From the NCBI GenBank assembly GCA_021781075.1, contig JAJXXN010000302.1, positions 644-13,079 of the forward strand: a DNA stretch of 12,436 bases. Direction: 5' to 3'. Below the pieces are notes generated by a model. The model saw only the letters and a list, made by a program, of their open reading frames with translations, was not told the DNA's origin and did not search any database. Below are positions 7,373 through 12,436 of the stretch, in pieces (the first letter of the stretch is position 1; every line of letters starts with the position of its first letter). Source of the stretch: Acidobacteriota bacterium. Its GTDB lineage: Bacteria > Acidobacteriota > Terriglobia > Terriglobales > Acidobacteriaceae. The position numbers were made by a program, and so were the translations under genes.

Positions 7373-8194
7373 GTGAAAACTTCGACCATCGCTTCCTTTC
7401 AACCGCACTCTAACTCAACGCACGCCTGGCTGCCGTCATTTGGCATTATTCCCACAGCAAAAGCGAAAGCATTTCCGCGTCCGTCTCAAAGCCAACATTC
7501 GCCTCTTCATGCCAGCCCATGGGTGCTTTCCAGATCACGTCGCAGCCTTGATTTCATCGTAGCCTTCTCTGTGCTGGCAGTATTTGCACTCCCAATGCTG
7601 CTTATTGCGGCTTTGGTTCGTCTCACCTCGCCGGGGCCGGCATTGTTCAGTCAAGAGCGCATGGGCCGCGGCGGCAGGCTTTTTCGAGTCTACAAATTCC
7701 GCAGCATGGGCGTTCCCCGTGCCGGTGCGAACGGGCCGGGCCTTACACGCGACGGGGACGCGCGCATCACCCCGCTCGGCAAATGGCTCCGCAAACTCAA
7801 ACTTGATGAGCTGCCACAGTTCATCAATGTGATCCGCGGCGAGATGAGCCTCGTCGGGCCGCGGCCCAAACTTCCCAAGTACGAGGAGCTTCGCAACATG
7901 CCTTACACGCCCGGCATCACCGGGGCGGCAACCCTCTACTTCCGTAATGAGGAGGAGATGTTGCGCCATGTCAGCCGTGAAAACCTGGACGCTTACTACG
8001 CTCGCCACATCCAGCCCATCAAAGCACAGTTGGACTTGGAGTACATGGCCACTGCCACATTCTTAACCGACCTCAGGCTGCTCGCTTGCACTTTTCTGGC
8101 TTGCGTGCAACCGGAGCGCGTGCCCAGTTGCCTCAACACATCAGCAGATGCCTACAACGGCATCCGACAGCAATTGTTTGACACCGTCCACTGA
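7373..8194 (+). CDS. Bacterial sugar transferase (monotopic phosphoglycosyl transferase priming EPS synthesis)
   Basis: The 273-residue protein should transfer a sugar 1-phosphate from a UDP-sugar to undecaprenyl phosphate, the first step of repeat-unit assembly on the inner leaflet. It carries the family signature in order: basic/hydrophobic re-entrant helix (RRSLDFIVAF to about 83), SPGPALFSQERMG (86-98), KFRSM (108-112), the DELPQF core with the D145-E146 catalytic dyad, SLVGPRP (159-165) and PGITG (180-184). The four extra N-terminal membrane helices of WcaJ/WbaP-type enzymes are absent, so it resembles the short PglC-like form. It does carry about 55 extra N-terminal residues rich in Ser, Pro and His with no membrane segment. 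The start is a GTG with GAGGA 7 bases upstream. The next gene's start codon lies 44 bases downstream, probably in the same transcript. Confidence 0.92.
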   Translation: MKTSTIASFQPHSNSTHAWLPSFGIIPTAKAKAFPRPSQSQHSPLHASPWVLSRSRRSLDFIVAFSVLAVFALPMLLIAALVRLTSPGPALFSQERMGRGGRLFRVYKFRSMGVPRAGANGPGLTRDGDARITPLGKWLRKLKLDELPQFINVIRGEMSLVGPRPKLPKYEELRNMPYTPGITGAATLYFRNEEEMLRHVSRENLDAYYARHIQPIKAQLDLEYMATATFLTDLRLLACTFLACVQPERVPSCLNTSADAYNGIRQQLFDTVH

Positions 8195-8218
8195 TCGAGC
8201 ACTCCACATCATTTAGAG

Positions 8219-8252
8219 TGGGTGATGGAGGCCGGACAATGACCATCACCCA
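8219..8252 (+). promoter_or_regulatory. Hairpin presenting the start codon of the DUF218 gene
   Basis: TGGGTGATGG (8219-8228) pairs perfectly with CCATCACCCA (8243-8252), a 10-bp stem with a 14-base loop. The first two bases of the GGAGG ribosome site (8227-8231) are in the stem, while the rest of that site and the ATG at 8239-8241 are in the loop. Part of the 3' arm is coding sequence. Such a fold could limit translation; that effect is inferred. Confidence 0.5.
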
Positions 8253-8901
8253 TAAGCGCGGCTCCCGCAATGTACGATACTCCCACCGCAGGCATCTTTT
8301 TCTGTTCCTCTTCCTGCTTCCAATTTTGCTCCTGCTCTGGGCCTTTCTAGTCAGGCAATTCGCACCCACCCAAAACACAACCGCAACACACTTTGACGCC
8401 ATCATCGTTCTTGGCACGCCTGCCGACGACGACGGAAACCCAACCCCCACCCAACTCAGCCGCGTCACCGAGGCTGTGCAGGAATACCAGCGAGGGGTGG
8501 CCCCGCGACTTATCCTCACAGGTGGCGCCGCGCACAATCAATTTGTTGAAGCTGAGGTCATGGCGCGCATCGCCCAATCACAGGGCATACCTGCCTCCGC
8601 GCTCTTTATTGAGCCAAAGGCGCGCGACACCATGCAAAACGCCTGCTACTCCGCTCTGATTATGCGCCTGCACGGATGGCGCTCCGCGGAAATCATCTCC
8701 AACCAGAGCCACTTACCACGCGCGGGCCTCATCTTCAACTCCCTGCCCCTGTCATGGCGAACGCATGCCGCACCGCCACTCACTCCTGAGGCTTCAGCCA
8801 TCGAGTCGGTTGCGCACCCTGTTGAAGTCCTCAAGACTCTGCACTACCTGCTTTTGTCCCGCTGGAGTGAGCAATGCAATCTGGAGGGCCCTGCAAGCTG
8901 A
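8239..8901 (+). CDS. DUF218 (SanA/ElyC/YdcF-type) membrane-anchored envelope protein
   Basis: A 220-residue protein with a basic N-terminus, one membrane helix at about 19-38, and a DUF218 domain from about 52. Visible family motifs are FDAIIVLGTP (52-61), R75 in the helix that follows, PRLILTGGA (89-97), EAEVMARIA (104-112), E125 and N134 in the EP-x7-N region, and NQSHLPRA (155-162) in place of the usual S-x-H-x2-R-A. In E. coli, ElyC and SanA of this family affect envelope integrity and lipid-carrier-dependent polymer synthesis; the biochemical activity is not settled. The ATG at 8239 is chosen over the in-frame GTG at 8218 because GGAGG lies 7 bases before it. It follows the phosphoglycosyl transferase closely, so a role in EPS or carrier-lipid handling is plausible but inferred. 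Confidence 0.85.
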   Translation: MTITHKRGSRNVRYSHRRHLFLFLFLLPILLLLWAFLVRQFAPTQNTTATHFDAIIVLGTPADDDGNPTPTQLSRVTEAVQEYQRGVAPRLILTGGAAHNQFVEAEVMARIAQSQGIPASALFIEPKARDTMQNACYSALIMRLHGWRSAEIISNQSHLPRAGLIFNSLPLSWRTHAAPPLTPEASAIESVAHPVEVLKTLHYLLLSRWSEQCNLEGPAS

Positions 8902-8953
8902 AAGTGCTCACCCCTCTCTCCACGCCCAATGCCTCTCCCCGCCCAGGATGCCA

Positions 8954-8981
8954 TTGTCCGCCGTGGGTGCCCTCCTGTAAT
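8954..8981 (+). promoter_or_regulatory. Candidate sigma70-type promoter for the beta-barrel gene
   Basis: TTGTCC (8954-8959) and TGTAAT (8976-8981) are spaced by 16 bases. The hexamers match consensus at 4 and 5 of 6 positions. A start of transcription 7-8 bases after the -10 box would fall 1-3 bases before the ATG at 8991, giving a nearly leaderless mRNA. Confidence 0.4.
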
Positions 8982-8990
8982 CTGAAAGCA

Positions 8991-9722
8991 ATGCGTTTCT
9001 ACAAGATTTTTACTCTTTCCACCCTGCTGTTGACCGCCGTCCTTGCCACCGCGCAGAACGGTGACCAGAGCCAGTCGCCCATTGCCGGCAAGTATGTCGC
9101 CTCTGACCCGTTGGCAGGCGTGCGTTACGACAACCGCTATGATGTCTCTCTCGGGGCAGCCTATGCGCGCTTCATGCCAGGCCCCAATTCTGTCTACGGC
9201 ACCGACCTCGGCGGCCTTGACCTTTTTGGCTCCTACTGGTTTTCAAAGCACTTTGGCATCGAGGGCAATACGCGCTATTACCTTGGCACTGCCGGCGCAC
9301 CCGCACAAGCCCACGTGGCTCCTTATTACATCAAAGGCCCCTTCGTGAGCGAAAACATTTTTGTCGGCGGCATCGAATGGCTGGGCCCCCACAACAAGCA
9401 CGGTGCCTTCATTCCACACGCACTTTTCGGTGGTGCTTACGGCAATTTTGAGCAGGACTTGCGCAACACGCCCCGGGAACTGGTCGGGTTTTATTCCAAC
9501 GGCTTCGGCCCCGCAGCTGTCCTCGGCGGCCACATCGACCTCAATCGCTCTCCGCGCTGGGTCTTCCGCATCACGCCGGATGCCCTCTACACCCGCTACC
9601 ACACCAACTACCCTGCGCCCGGAACAACTCCGATTGTCCCCACGGCGCCTCGCGGCAGCTATAACAACTGGAACACCGCCATCTCCGTGGGCATGGAATA
9701 TAAGTTTCACGCCAAACGCTAA
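8991..9722 (+). CDS. Small outer-membrane beta-barrel protein
   Basis: From the ATG at 8991 the product is 243 residues. Residues 1-21 form a signal peptide with cleavage likely after ATA and before Q22. The mature part alternates short aromatic-rich strands with turns: YDVSLGAAYARF (50-61), GLDLFGSYWF (75-84), FGIEGNTRYYL (88-98), AFIPHALFGGAYGNF (139-153), WVFRITPDALYTRYH (190-204) and a last strand ISVGMEYKFH near the C-terminus, the usual layout of an 8-stranded OmpA/OmpW-like barrel. The frame is open further upstream to 8874, overlapping the DUF218 gene, but that stretch has no signal-peptide character. No Shine-Dalgarno precedes 8991, so the start rests on the signal peptide. It ends just before a strong terminator. 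Substrate and link to EPS export are unknown. Confidence 0.8.
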   Translation: MRFYKIFTLSTLLLTAVLATAQNGDQSQSPIAGKYVASDPLAGVRYDNRYDVSLGAAYARFMPGPNSVYGTDLGGLDLFGSYWFSKHFGIEGNTRYYLGTAGAPAQAHVAPYYIKGPFVSENIFVGGIEWLGPHNKHGAFIPHALFGGAYGNFEQDLRNTPRELVGFYSNGFGPAAVLGGHIDLNRSPRWVFRITPDALYTRYHTNYPAPGTTPIVPTAPRGSYNNWNTAISVGMEYKFHAKR

Positions 9723-9736
9723 AATTCTCCGCACAT

Positions 9737-9770
9737 AACAAAAGGACAGGCCACAGCCTGTCCTTTTGTT
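9737..9770. terminator. Strong bidirectional intrinsic terminator
   Basis: A perfect 15-bp stem (9737-9751 with 9756-9770) closes on a CACA loop. The GC core GGACAGGC/GCCTGTCC is flanked by A-rich and T-rich arms, so both strands show a hairpin ending in TTTTGTT. It lies 14 bases after the beta-barrel stop and also downstream of the convergent aldo/keto reductase gene, so it can serve both. Confidence 0.92.
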
Positions 9771-9804
9771 CATTGCATCTGTCCTGCAAATTCTCAAGTC
9801 TGGT

Positions 9805-9852
9805 CTTACATCTGCCTTACATTGTCTAACAATGTCTTACACTCGTCCTACA
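9805..9852. repeat. Five CTTACA-like hexamers at 10-11 bp spacing
   Basis: CTTACA (9805), CTTACA (9816), CTAACA (9826), CTTACA (9836) and CCTACA (9847) start 11, 10, 10 and 11 bases apart, close to one DNA turn. On the minus strand the unit reads about TGTAAGAC plus 2-3 bases. The middle contains a 7-bp inverted repeat ACATTGT/ACAATGT (9819-9835). The last copy overlaps the reductase stop codon. A CCTGCA at 9783, 22 bases before the first copy, may be a decayed unit. Confidence 0.7.
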
Positions 9853-10843
9853 ATTCCCTCACCCCAGGCTTCAAATACTCCGGCCCCACAGGGTCAGTCA
9901 CACTTTCAGCAACAATCCGGTCAACCGTATCCATCGTATCGGCATCAATCCGCCAGCCCATTACACCCTCCACAGCGCCCAATTGTTCCGGCCGTCTTGC
10001 CCCCCAAAGCGCGACACTCACGCCTTCGCGGTCCAGAACCCAGCGCGCGGCAAACTCCAGGACGTTCTTCCCATACCTCTCCCGCGCCAGGACGCCAATC
10101 CGCTCCACCGCTGTCAAATACTGGCTGAACCGCGGCTCCTGAAATTTGGGGTCCACCCTGCGCACATCGCCCGCCTCAAATTTCATCCCCGGCTTCAATC
10201 GTCCGCCCAGCAGGCTCCGGCACAGGGAACTGTACGTCAACACGGCCACATCGTTTGCCGCGCACCAGGGCAGCACCGGCTCTTCGCCGGCTTCAATATC
10301 GCGCTCAAACAAATTGAAGGGTGGCTGGTTGGAGGCAAGCGGCGCAATCGCTTCAAACTCCCGCATCTGCGCCACGGAAAAATTGCTCACACCGAGCGCC
10401 TTCACCTTGCCGGATTGCACAAACCCGGCAAGCACACCCGCAGTCTCGGCAATCGGGGTTACAGTATCCGGCCAATGCACCTGATATAAATCGATTTCCT
10501 CCACCCCCAGCCGGCGCAGGCTGTCGTCCAGCTCTTTGCGCAGGCGTTCCGGCCTTAAGTCTGAAACCACGCGGCCAGACTCCCAGTTCAGCCCGCACTT
10601 GGTCGCTATATAAAATGCCTCCCTGCGCCCGTGCTCGCAAATCGCCCTGCCCAGCAGTTCCTCCGCGCGGCCCCGCCCATAGATCGGCGCCGTGTCAATC
10701 AAATTGATACCCTGCTCCACGGCGGCAAGGATCGTCCGCACCGCGTCCTGCTCCGGGACCGCGCCCCACTCGCTGCCTCCGATCGCCCACGTCCCCAGGC
10801 CGATCCGCGAGACCTCCACTCCGCCTACATGCACCCTCTCCAT
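9848..10843 (-). CDS. Aldo/keto reductase
   Basis: The 331-residue product is a cytoplasmic NAD(P)H-dependent oxidoreductase of the AKR superfamily with a (beta/alpha)8 barrel. The catalytic tetrad is complete: D50 (INLIDTAPIYG), Y55, K82 (IATKCG) and H123 (YQVHWPD). The N-terminus VSRIGLGTWAIGGSEWG (11-27) and the GVSNFS segment near 155 are also typical, as is the late cofactor region WGARRPEQL. The length fits the family. The frame is open 30 codons further upstream, but ATG 10843 is chosen because GGAG sits 5 bases before it and the conserved domain starts at once. It is convergent with the beta-barrel gene and separated from ndk by a terminator, so it is probably transcribed alone. Substrate cannot be predicted; such enzymes often reduce sugars or reactive aldehydes. 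Confidence 0.93.
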   Translation of the reverse strand: MERVHVGGVEVSRIGLGTWAIGGSEWGAVPEQDAVRTILAAVEQGINLIDTAPIYGRGRAEELLGRAICEHGRREAFYIATKCGLNWESGRVVSDLRPERLRKELDDSLRRLGVEEIDLYQVHWPDTVTPIAETAGVLAGFVQSGKVKALGVSNFSVAQMREFEAIAPLASNQPPFNLFERDIEAGEEPVLPWCAANDVAVLTYSSLCRSLLGGRLKPGMKFEAGDVRRVDPKFQEPRFSQYLTAVERIGVLARERYGKNVLEFAARWVLDREGVSVALWGARRPEQLGAVEGVMGWRIDADTMDTVDRIVAESVTDPVGPEYLKPGVREL

Positions 10844-10862
10844 GGCAACTCCATTCTCTCCA

Positions 10863-10891
10863 TTAACAAACTGCTTCGACCCAATTGTAAA
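10863..10891 (-). promoter_or_regulatory. Candidate promoter of the aldo/keto reductase gene
   Basis: On the minus strand TTTACA (10886-10891) is followed after 17 bases by TGTTAA (10863-10868). The -35 box matches consensus at 5 of 6 positions; the -10 box is weak. A TACAAT overlapping the -35 box could instead be the -10 element of another start. The position, about 20 bases upstream of the ATG, is sensible. Confidence 0.3.
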
Positions 10892-11009
10892 CAGATTCCG
10901 CCGGTCACCCGTTGCGGCATCCCTGCAATTCAATTTTCACTTTTCCCCTTGCGGATAAAACACGCTTGTGCACTCCACGTTCACATGCCCCACGGCCTCG
11001 CGCCCAAAT

Positions 11010-11039
11010 GAAAAAGACCGCATGACTGCGGCCTTTTTC
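11010..11039 (-). terminator. Intrinsic terminator of ndk
   Basis: GAAAAAG and CTTTTTC arms enclose CCGCA/TGCGG with one A-C mismatch and a TGAC loop. Read on the minus strand, the GC stem is followed by TTTTTC, 26 bases after the ndk stop. The symmetry would also work on the plus strand. It separates ndk from the downstream aldo/keto reductase. Confidence 0.85.
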
Positions 11040-11065
11040 GCTGCTCTTGCAAATTGAAGATGCGC

Positions 11066-11482
11066 CTAAATCAACTCGTAACCGGCAAACCAGTAACCAA
11101 TCTCAAAGGCCGCTGTCTCCGGCGCGTCGGATCCATGCACCGCGTTCTCTTCTATGGAACCCGCAAACTTTTTCCGCAGCGTTCCCTCCTCGGCATTCGC
11201 CGGGTTGGTTGCACCCATCAGCTTGCGCCAGTCGGCAATGGCATTCGCCTTCTCCAGCACCATCATCACAATCGGCCCTGAACTCATGAACGCCGTCAAG
11301 CTGTCAAAAAACGGCCGGTCCTTGTGGACCGCATAAAAGCCTGCCGCCTGCGCCTTTGATATGGACGCCTTCTTGATTGCCACAACCTTGAAACCAGCCT
11401 TCGCGATCTCTCCGATGATCTCGCCTGTGTACCCCTTGCGAAATGCATCCGGCTTCACTATTGCAAATGTTCTTTCCTGCAC
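11066..11482 (-). CDS. ndk: Nucleoside diphosphate kinase
   Basis: The 138-residue protein transfers the gamma phosphate of ATP to nucleoside diphosphates through a phospho-histidine, keeping NTP pools balanced. It has the opening RTFAIVKPDAF (4-14) and the active-site motif NAVHGSDAPETA (113-124) with catalytic H116. The other nucleotide-binding residues K10, R86, T92, R103 and N113 sit at the spacing seen in the family. The frame is open upstream to 11548, but those 22 residues do not belong to the fold. The start is taken as the GTG at 11482, with AGGAG at 11492-11496, 9 bases upstream; the length then matches the usual 135-155. A terminator follows. The leader has a hairpin next to the ribosome site. 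Confidence 0.96.
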   Translation of the reverse strand: MQERTFAIVKPDAFRKGYTGEIIGEIAKAGFKVVAIKKASISKAQAAGFYAVHKDRPFFDSLTAFMSSGPIVMMVLEKANAIADWRKLMGATNPANAEEGTLRKKFAGSIEENAVHGSDAPETAAFEIGYWFAGYELI

Positions 11483-11490
11483 TCGTTTCT

Positions 11491-11516
11491 GCTCCTCGCG
11501 GGCACGGCCCGCTCCT
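11491..11516 (-). promoter_or_regulatory. ndk leader: GC hairpin between duplicated AGGAGC ribosome-site words
   Basis: Minus-strand AGGAGC occurs twice, at 11511-11516 and 11491-11496, on either side of a perfect GCGGGC/GCCCGC stem with a 3-base loop (11498-11512) that takes in two bases of the upstream copy. The copy nearer the gene is 8-9 bases from the GTG start and is the working ribosome site; the upstream copy is too far to serve it. The hairpin ends one base from the working site. Confidence 0.4.
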
Positions 11517-11522
11517 ATCCAT

Positions 11523-11553
11523 ATTGTAACGGCCTTGCCGGCACGCATTCCAA
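11523..11553 (-). promoter_or_regulatory. Candidate promoter of ndk
   Basis: Minus-strand TTGGAA (11548-11553) and TACAAT (11523-11528) match sigma70 consensus at 4 and 5 of 6 positions. The spacer is 19 bases, longer than ideal. The -10 box lies 40 bases before the GTG start, so the transcript would include the leader hairpin. Confidence 0.4.
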
Positions 11554-11570
11554 ACCGCGGCCCGGTCTGC

Positions 11571-11576
11571 TAGAGT
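11571..11576 (+). promoter_or_regulatory. Candidate -10 element of the M13 peptidase gene
   Basis: TAGAGT ends 7 bases before the ATG at 11584, with a poor -35 match (TTCCAA, 11548-11553) 17 bases upstream. No Shine-Dalgarno is present, so transcription from here would give an mRNA with almost no leader. Confidence 0.3.
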
Positions 11577-11583
11577 TTTGCCC

Positions 11584-12436
11584 ATGCGGAAAATCACGAT
11601 TTTTACCTCGCTCTCTATCGTCCTCACAGCCATCGCCGGTGCCATGCTTTCCCGGCCACTCCACGCTCAGACGACAACATCCTCCGCGCAACCTGCTGCG
11701 CCTGAGCTGCGCGTCTTTGACCCCTCGCTCATCGACAAGTCAGTCGACCCCTGTGAGAACTTTTACCAATACAGTTGCAATGGATGGTTCAAAAAGAACC
11801 CCTTGCCGGCCGACCAGGCTAGCTACGGCCGCTTCACCGAGCTCCACGAACTCAACCAGAGGCACTTGCGCGAAATCCTTGATGCTGCGGCAATCCCCTC
11901 TACGACCCGCACGCCGAACGAGCAAAAGGTTGGCGACGAGTATGCCAGTTGCATGGACACAGCCACTCTCGACAAGCTCGGCATGGCGCCGCTGACCCCG
12001 GAGCTTGACCGCATCGCTGCACTCAAGTCCGCCAATGACCTTCCCGTCCTCATTGGCCATTTGCACACCATCGGGGTGCGCGCATTCTTCGACTTCAGCT
12101 CCGGGCAGGATTACGCCAATGCCAATGATGTCATCCTGCAATTCGGCTCCTCCGGCCTCGGGCTTCCCGAGCGCGACTTCTATTTCCGCGCCGATGCAAA
12201 GAGCGTCGAGATCCGCCAGAAGTACGTCGAACATGTCCGGAAGATGCTTGCCTTCATCGGCGAGTCGCCCGCGGATGCCCAAAAAGACGCCAACCTGATA
12301 CTCACGCTTGAAACCCGTCTCGCCAAGGCCTCGCTCACCATCACCGAGCAGCGCGACCCGCAGAACCTGAACCACCCCTCTGATGTAGCCAAACTTTCCG
12401 CCGAACTAACCCACTTCTCGCTTCCTGAATATCTCA
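11584..12436 (+). CDS. Secreted M13-family (neprilysin/PepO-like) metallopeptidase, N-terminal part
   Basis: The frame is open from the ATG at 11584 to the right edge, 284 codons. Residues 1-29 form a signal peptide (hydrophobic core about 9-22, cleavage near LHA-Q at 26-29), so the enzyme is exported. The hallmark opening of the M13 N-terminal domain follows: SVDPCENFYQYSCNGW (53-68), then GDEYASCMD (117-125) and SSGLGLPERDFYF (189-201). Cysteines at 57, 65 and 123 are at positions commonly conserved in M13 proteins. The zinc-binding HExxH and ExxxD motifs lie beyond the window, so catalytic competence cannot be judged. M13 members cleave peptides with a gluzincin mechanism and are usually about 650-700 residues. 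No ribosome site precedes the ATG; the signal peptide beginning here supports the start. It is divergent from ndk. Confidence 0.92.
   Translation, partial: MRKITIFTSLSIVLTAIAGAMLSRPLHAQTTTSSAQPAAPELRVFDPSLIDKSVDPCENFYQYSCNGWFKKNPLPADQASYGRFTELHELNQRHLREILDAAAIPSTTRTPNEQKVGDEYASCMDTATLDKLGMAPLTPELDRIAALKSANDLPVLIGHLHTIGVRAFFDFSSGQDYANANDVILQFGSSGLGLPERDFYFRADAKSVEIRQKYVEHVRKMLAFIGESPADAQKDANLILTLETRLAKASLTITEQRDPQNLNHPSDVAKLSAELTHFSLPEYL

Noticed and set aside
7740..7910. CCTTACACGC found twice (about 7740 and 7900), resembling the CTTACA array
   Set aside because: Both copies lie in conserved coding sequence of the sugar transferase, in different reading frames and far apart, so they are chance matches to codon usage.
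8874..8990. Upstream in-frame extension of the beta-barrel protein
   Set aside because: The extension overlaps the DUF218 coding end and is Pro/Cys-rich with no signal-peptide features, whereas an ordinary signal peptide begins at 8991.
11740..12375. 211-codon open frame on the minus strand
   Set aside because: It is antisense to the M13 peptidase, whose DPCENFYQY and GLGLPERDFY motifs prove the plus-strand frame is real.

Overview
The window looks like chromosomal DNA of a GC-rich Gram-negative bacterium, most likely an acidobacterium (Terriglobia-like). This is inferred from the mix of an 802-residue multi-SLBB export protein, a short monotopic phosphoglycosyl transferase, a small outer-membrane barrel and a secreted M13 peptidase. 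No rRNA, taxonomic marker or search result backs the placement. I found no tRNA, rRNA, CRISPR array, insertion sequence or phage gene.

The left two thirds (1-9722) is an extracellular polysaccharide (capsule/EPS) locus built around a divergent intergenic region at about 4211-4488. Leftwards runs a tightly coupled operon: Wzz-like chain-length protein, Wzx-like flippase, GT4 glycosyltransferase, then a Wzy-like polymerase cut off by the window edge. All three junctions are 4-base ATGA stop/start overlaps, and each gene keeps its own Shine-Dalgarno sequence. Rightwards lies a large periplasmic/outer-membrane Wza-like protein. After a 475-bp AT-rich gap come a membrane phosphoglycosyl transferase that would start the repeat unit on undecaprenyl phosphate, a DUF218 (SanA/ElyC/YdcF-type) membrane protein and a small outer-membrane beta-barrel. 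A strong bidirectional terminator at 9737-9770 closes the block.

Together these genes form most of a Wzx/Wzy-dependent pathway: priming, sugar addition, flipping, polymerisation with length control, and export. No BY-type tyrosine kinase is present, either fused to the Wzz-like protein or as a separate gene, and only one glycosyltransferase is in view. The remaining transferases probably lie to the left.

The right third is unrelated housekeeping: an aldo/keto reductase and nucleoside diphosphate kinase (ndk), both on the minus strand with a terminator between them, then a plus-strand M13 metallopeptidase that runs off the right edge before its zinc site.

The most unusual non-coding signals are: five CTTACA-like hexamers spaced 10-11 bp apart between two convergent genes (9805-9852); a 10-bp stem that places the DUF218 start codon in its loop (8219-8252); tandem dyads just after the Wza-like gene (6925-6974); and two genes (8991 and 11584) without a ribosome-binding site but with -10-like hexamers very close to the ATG, which suggests leaderless mRNAs.
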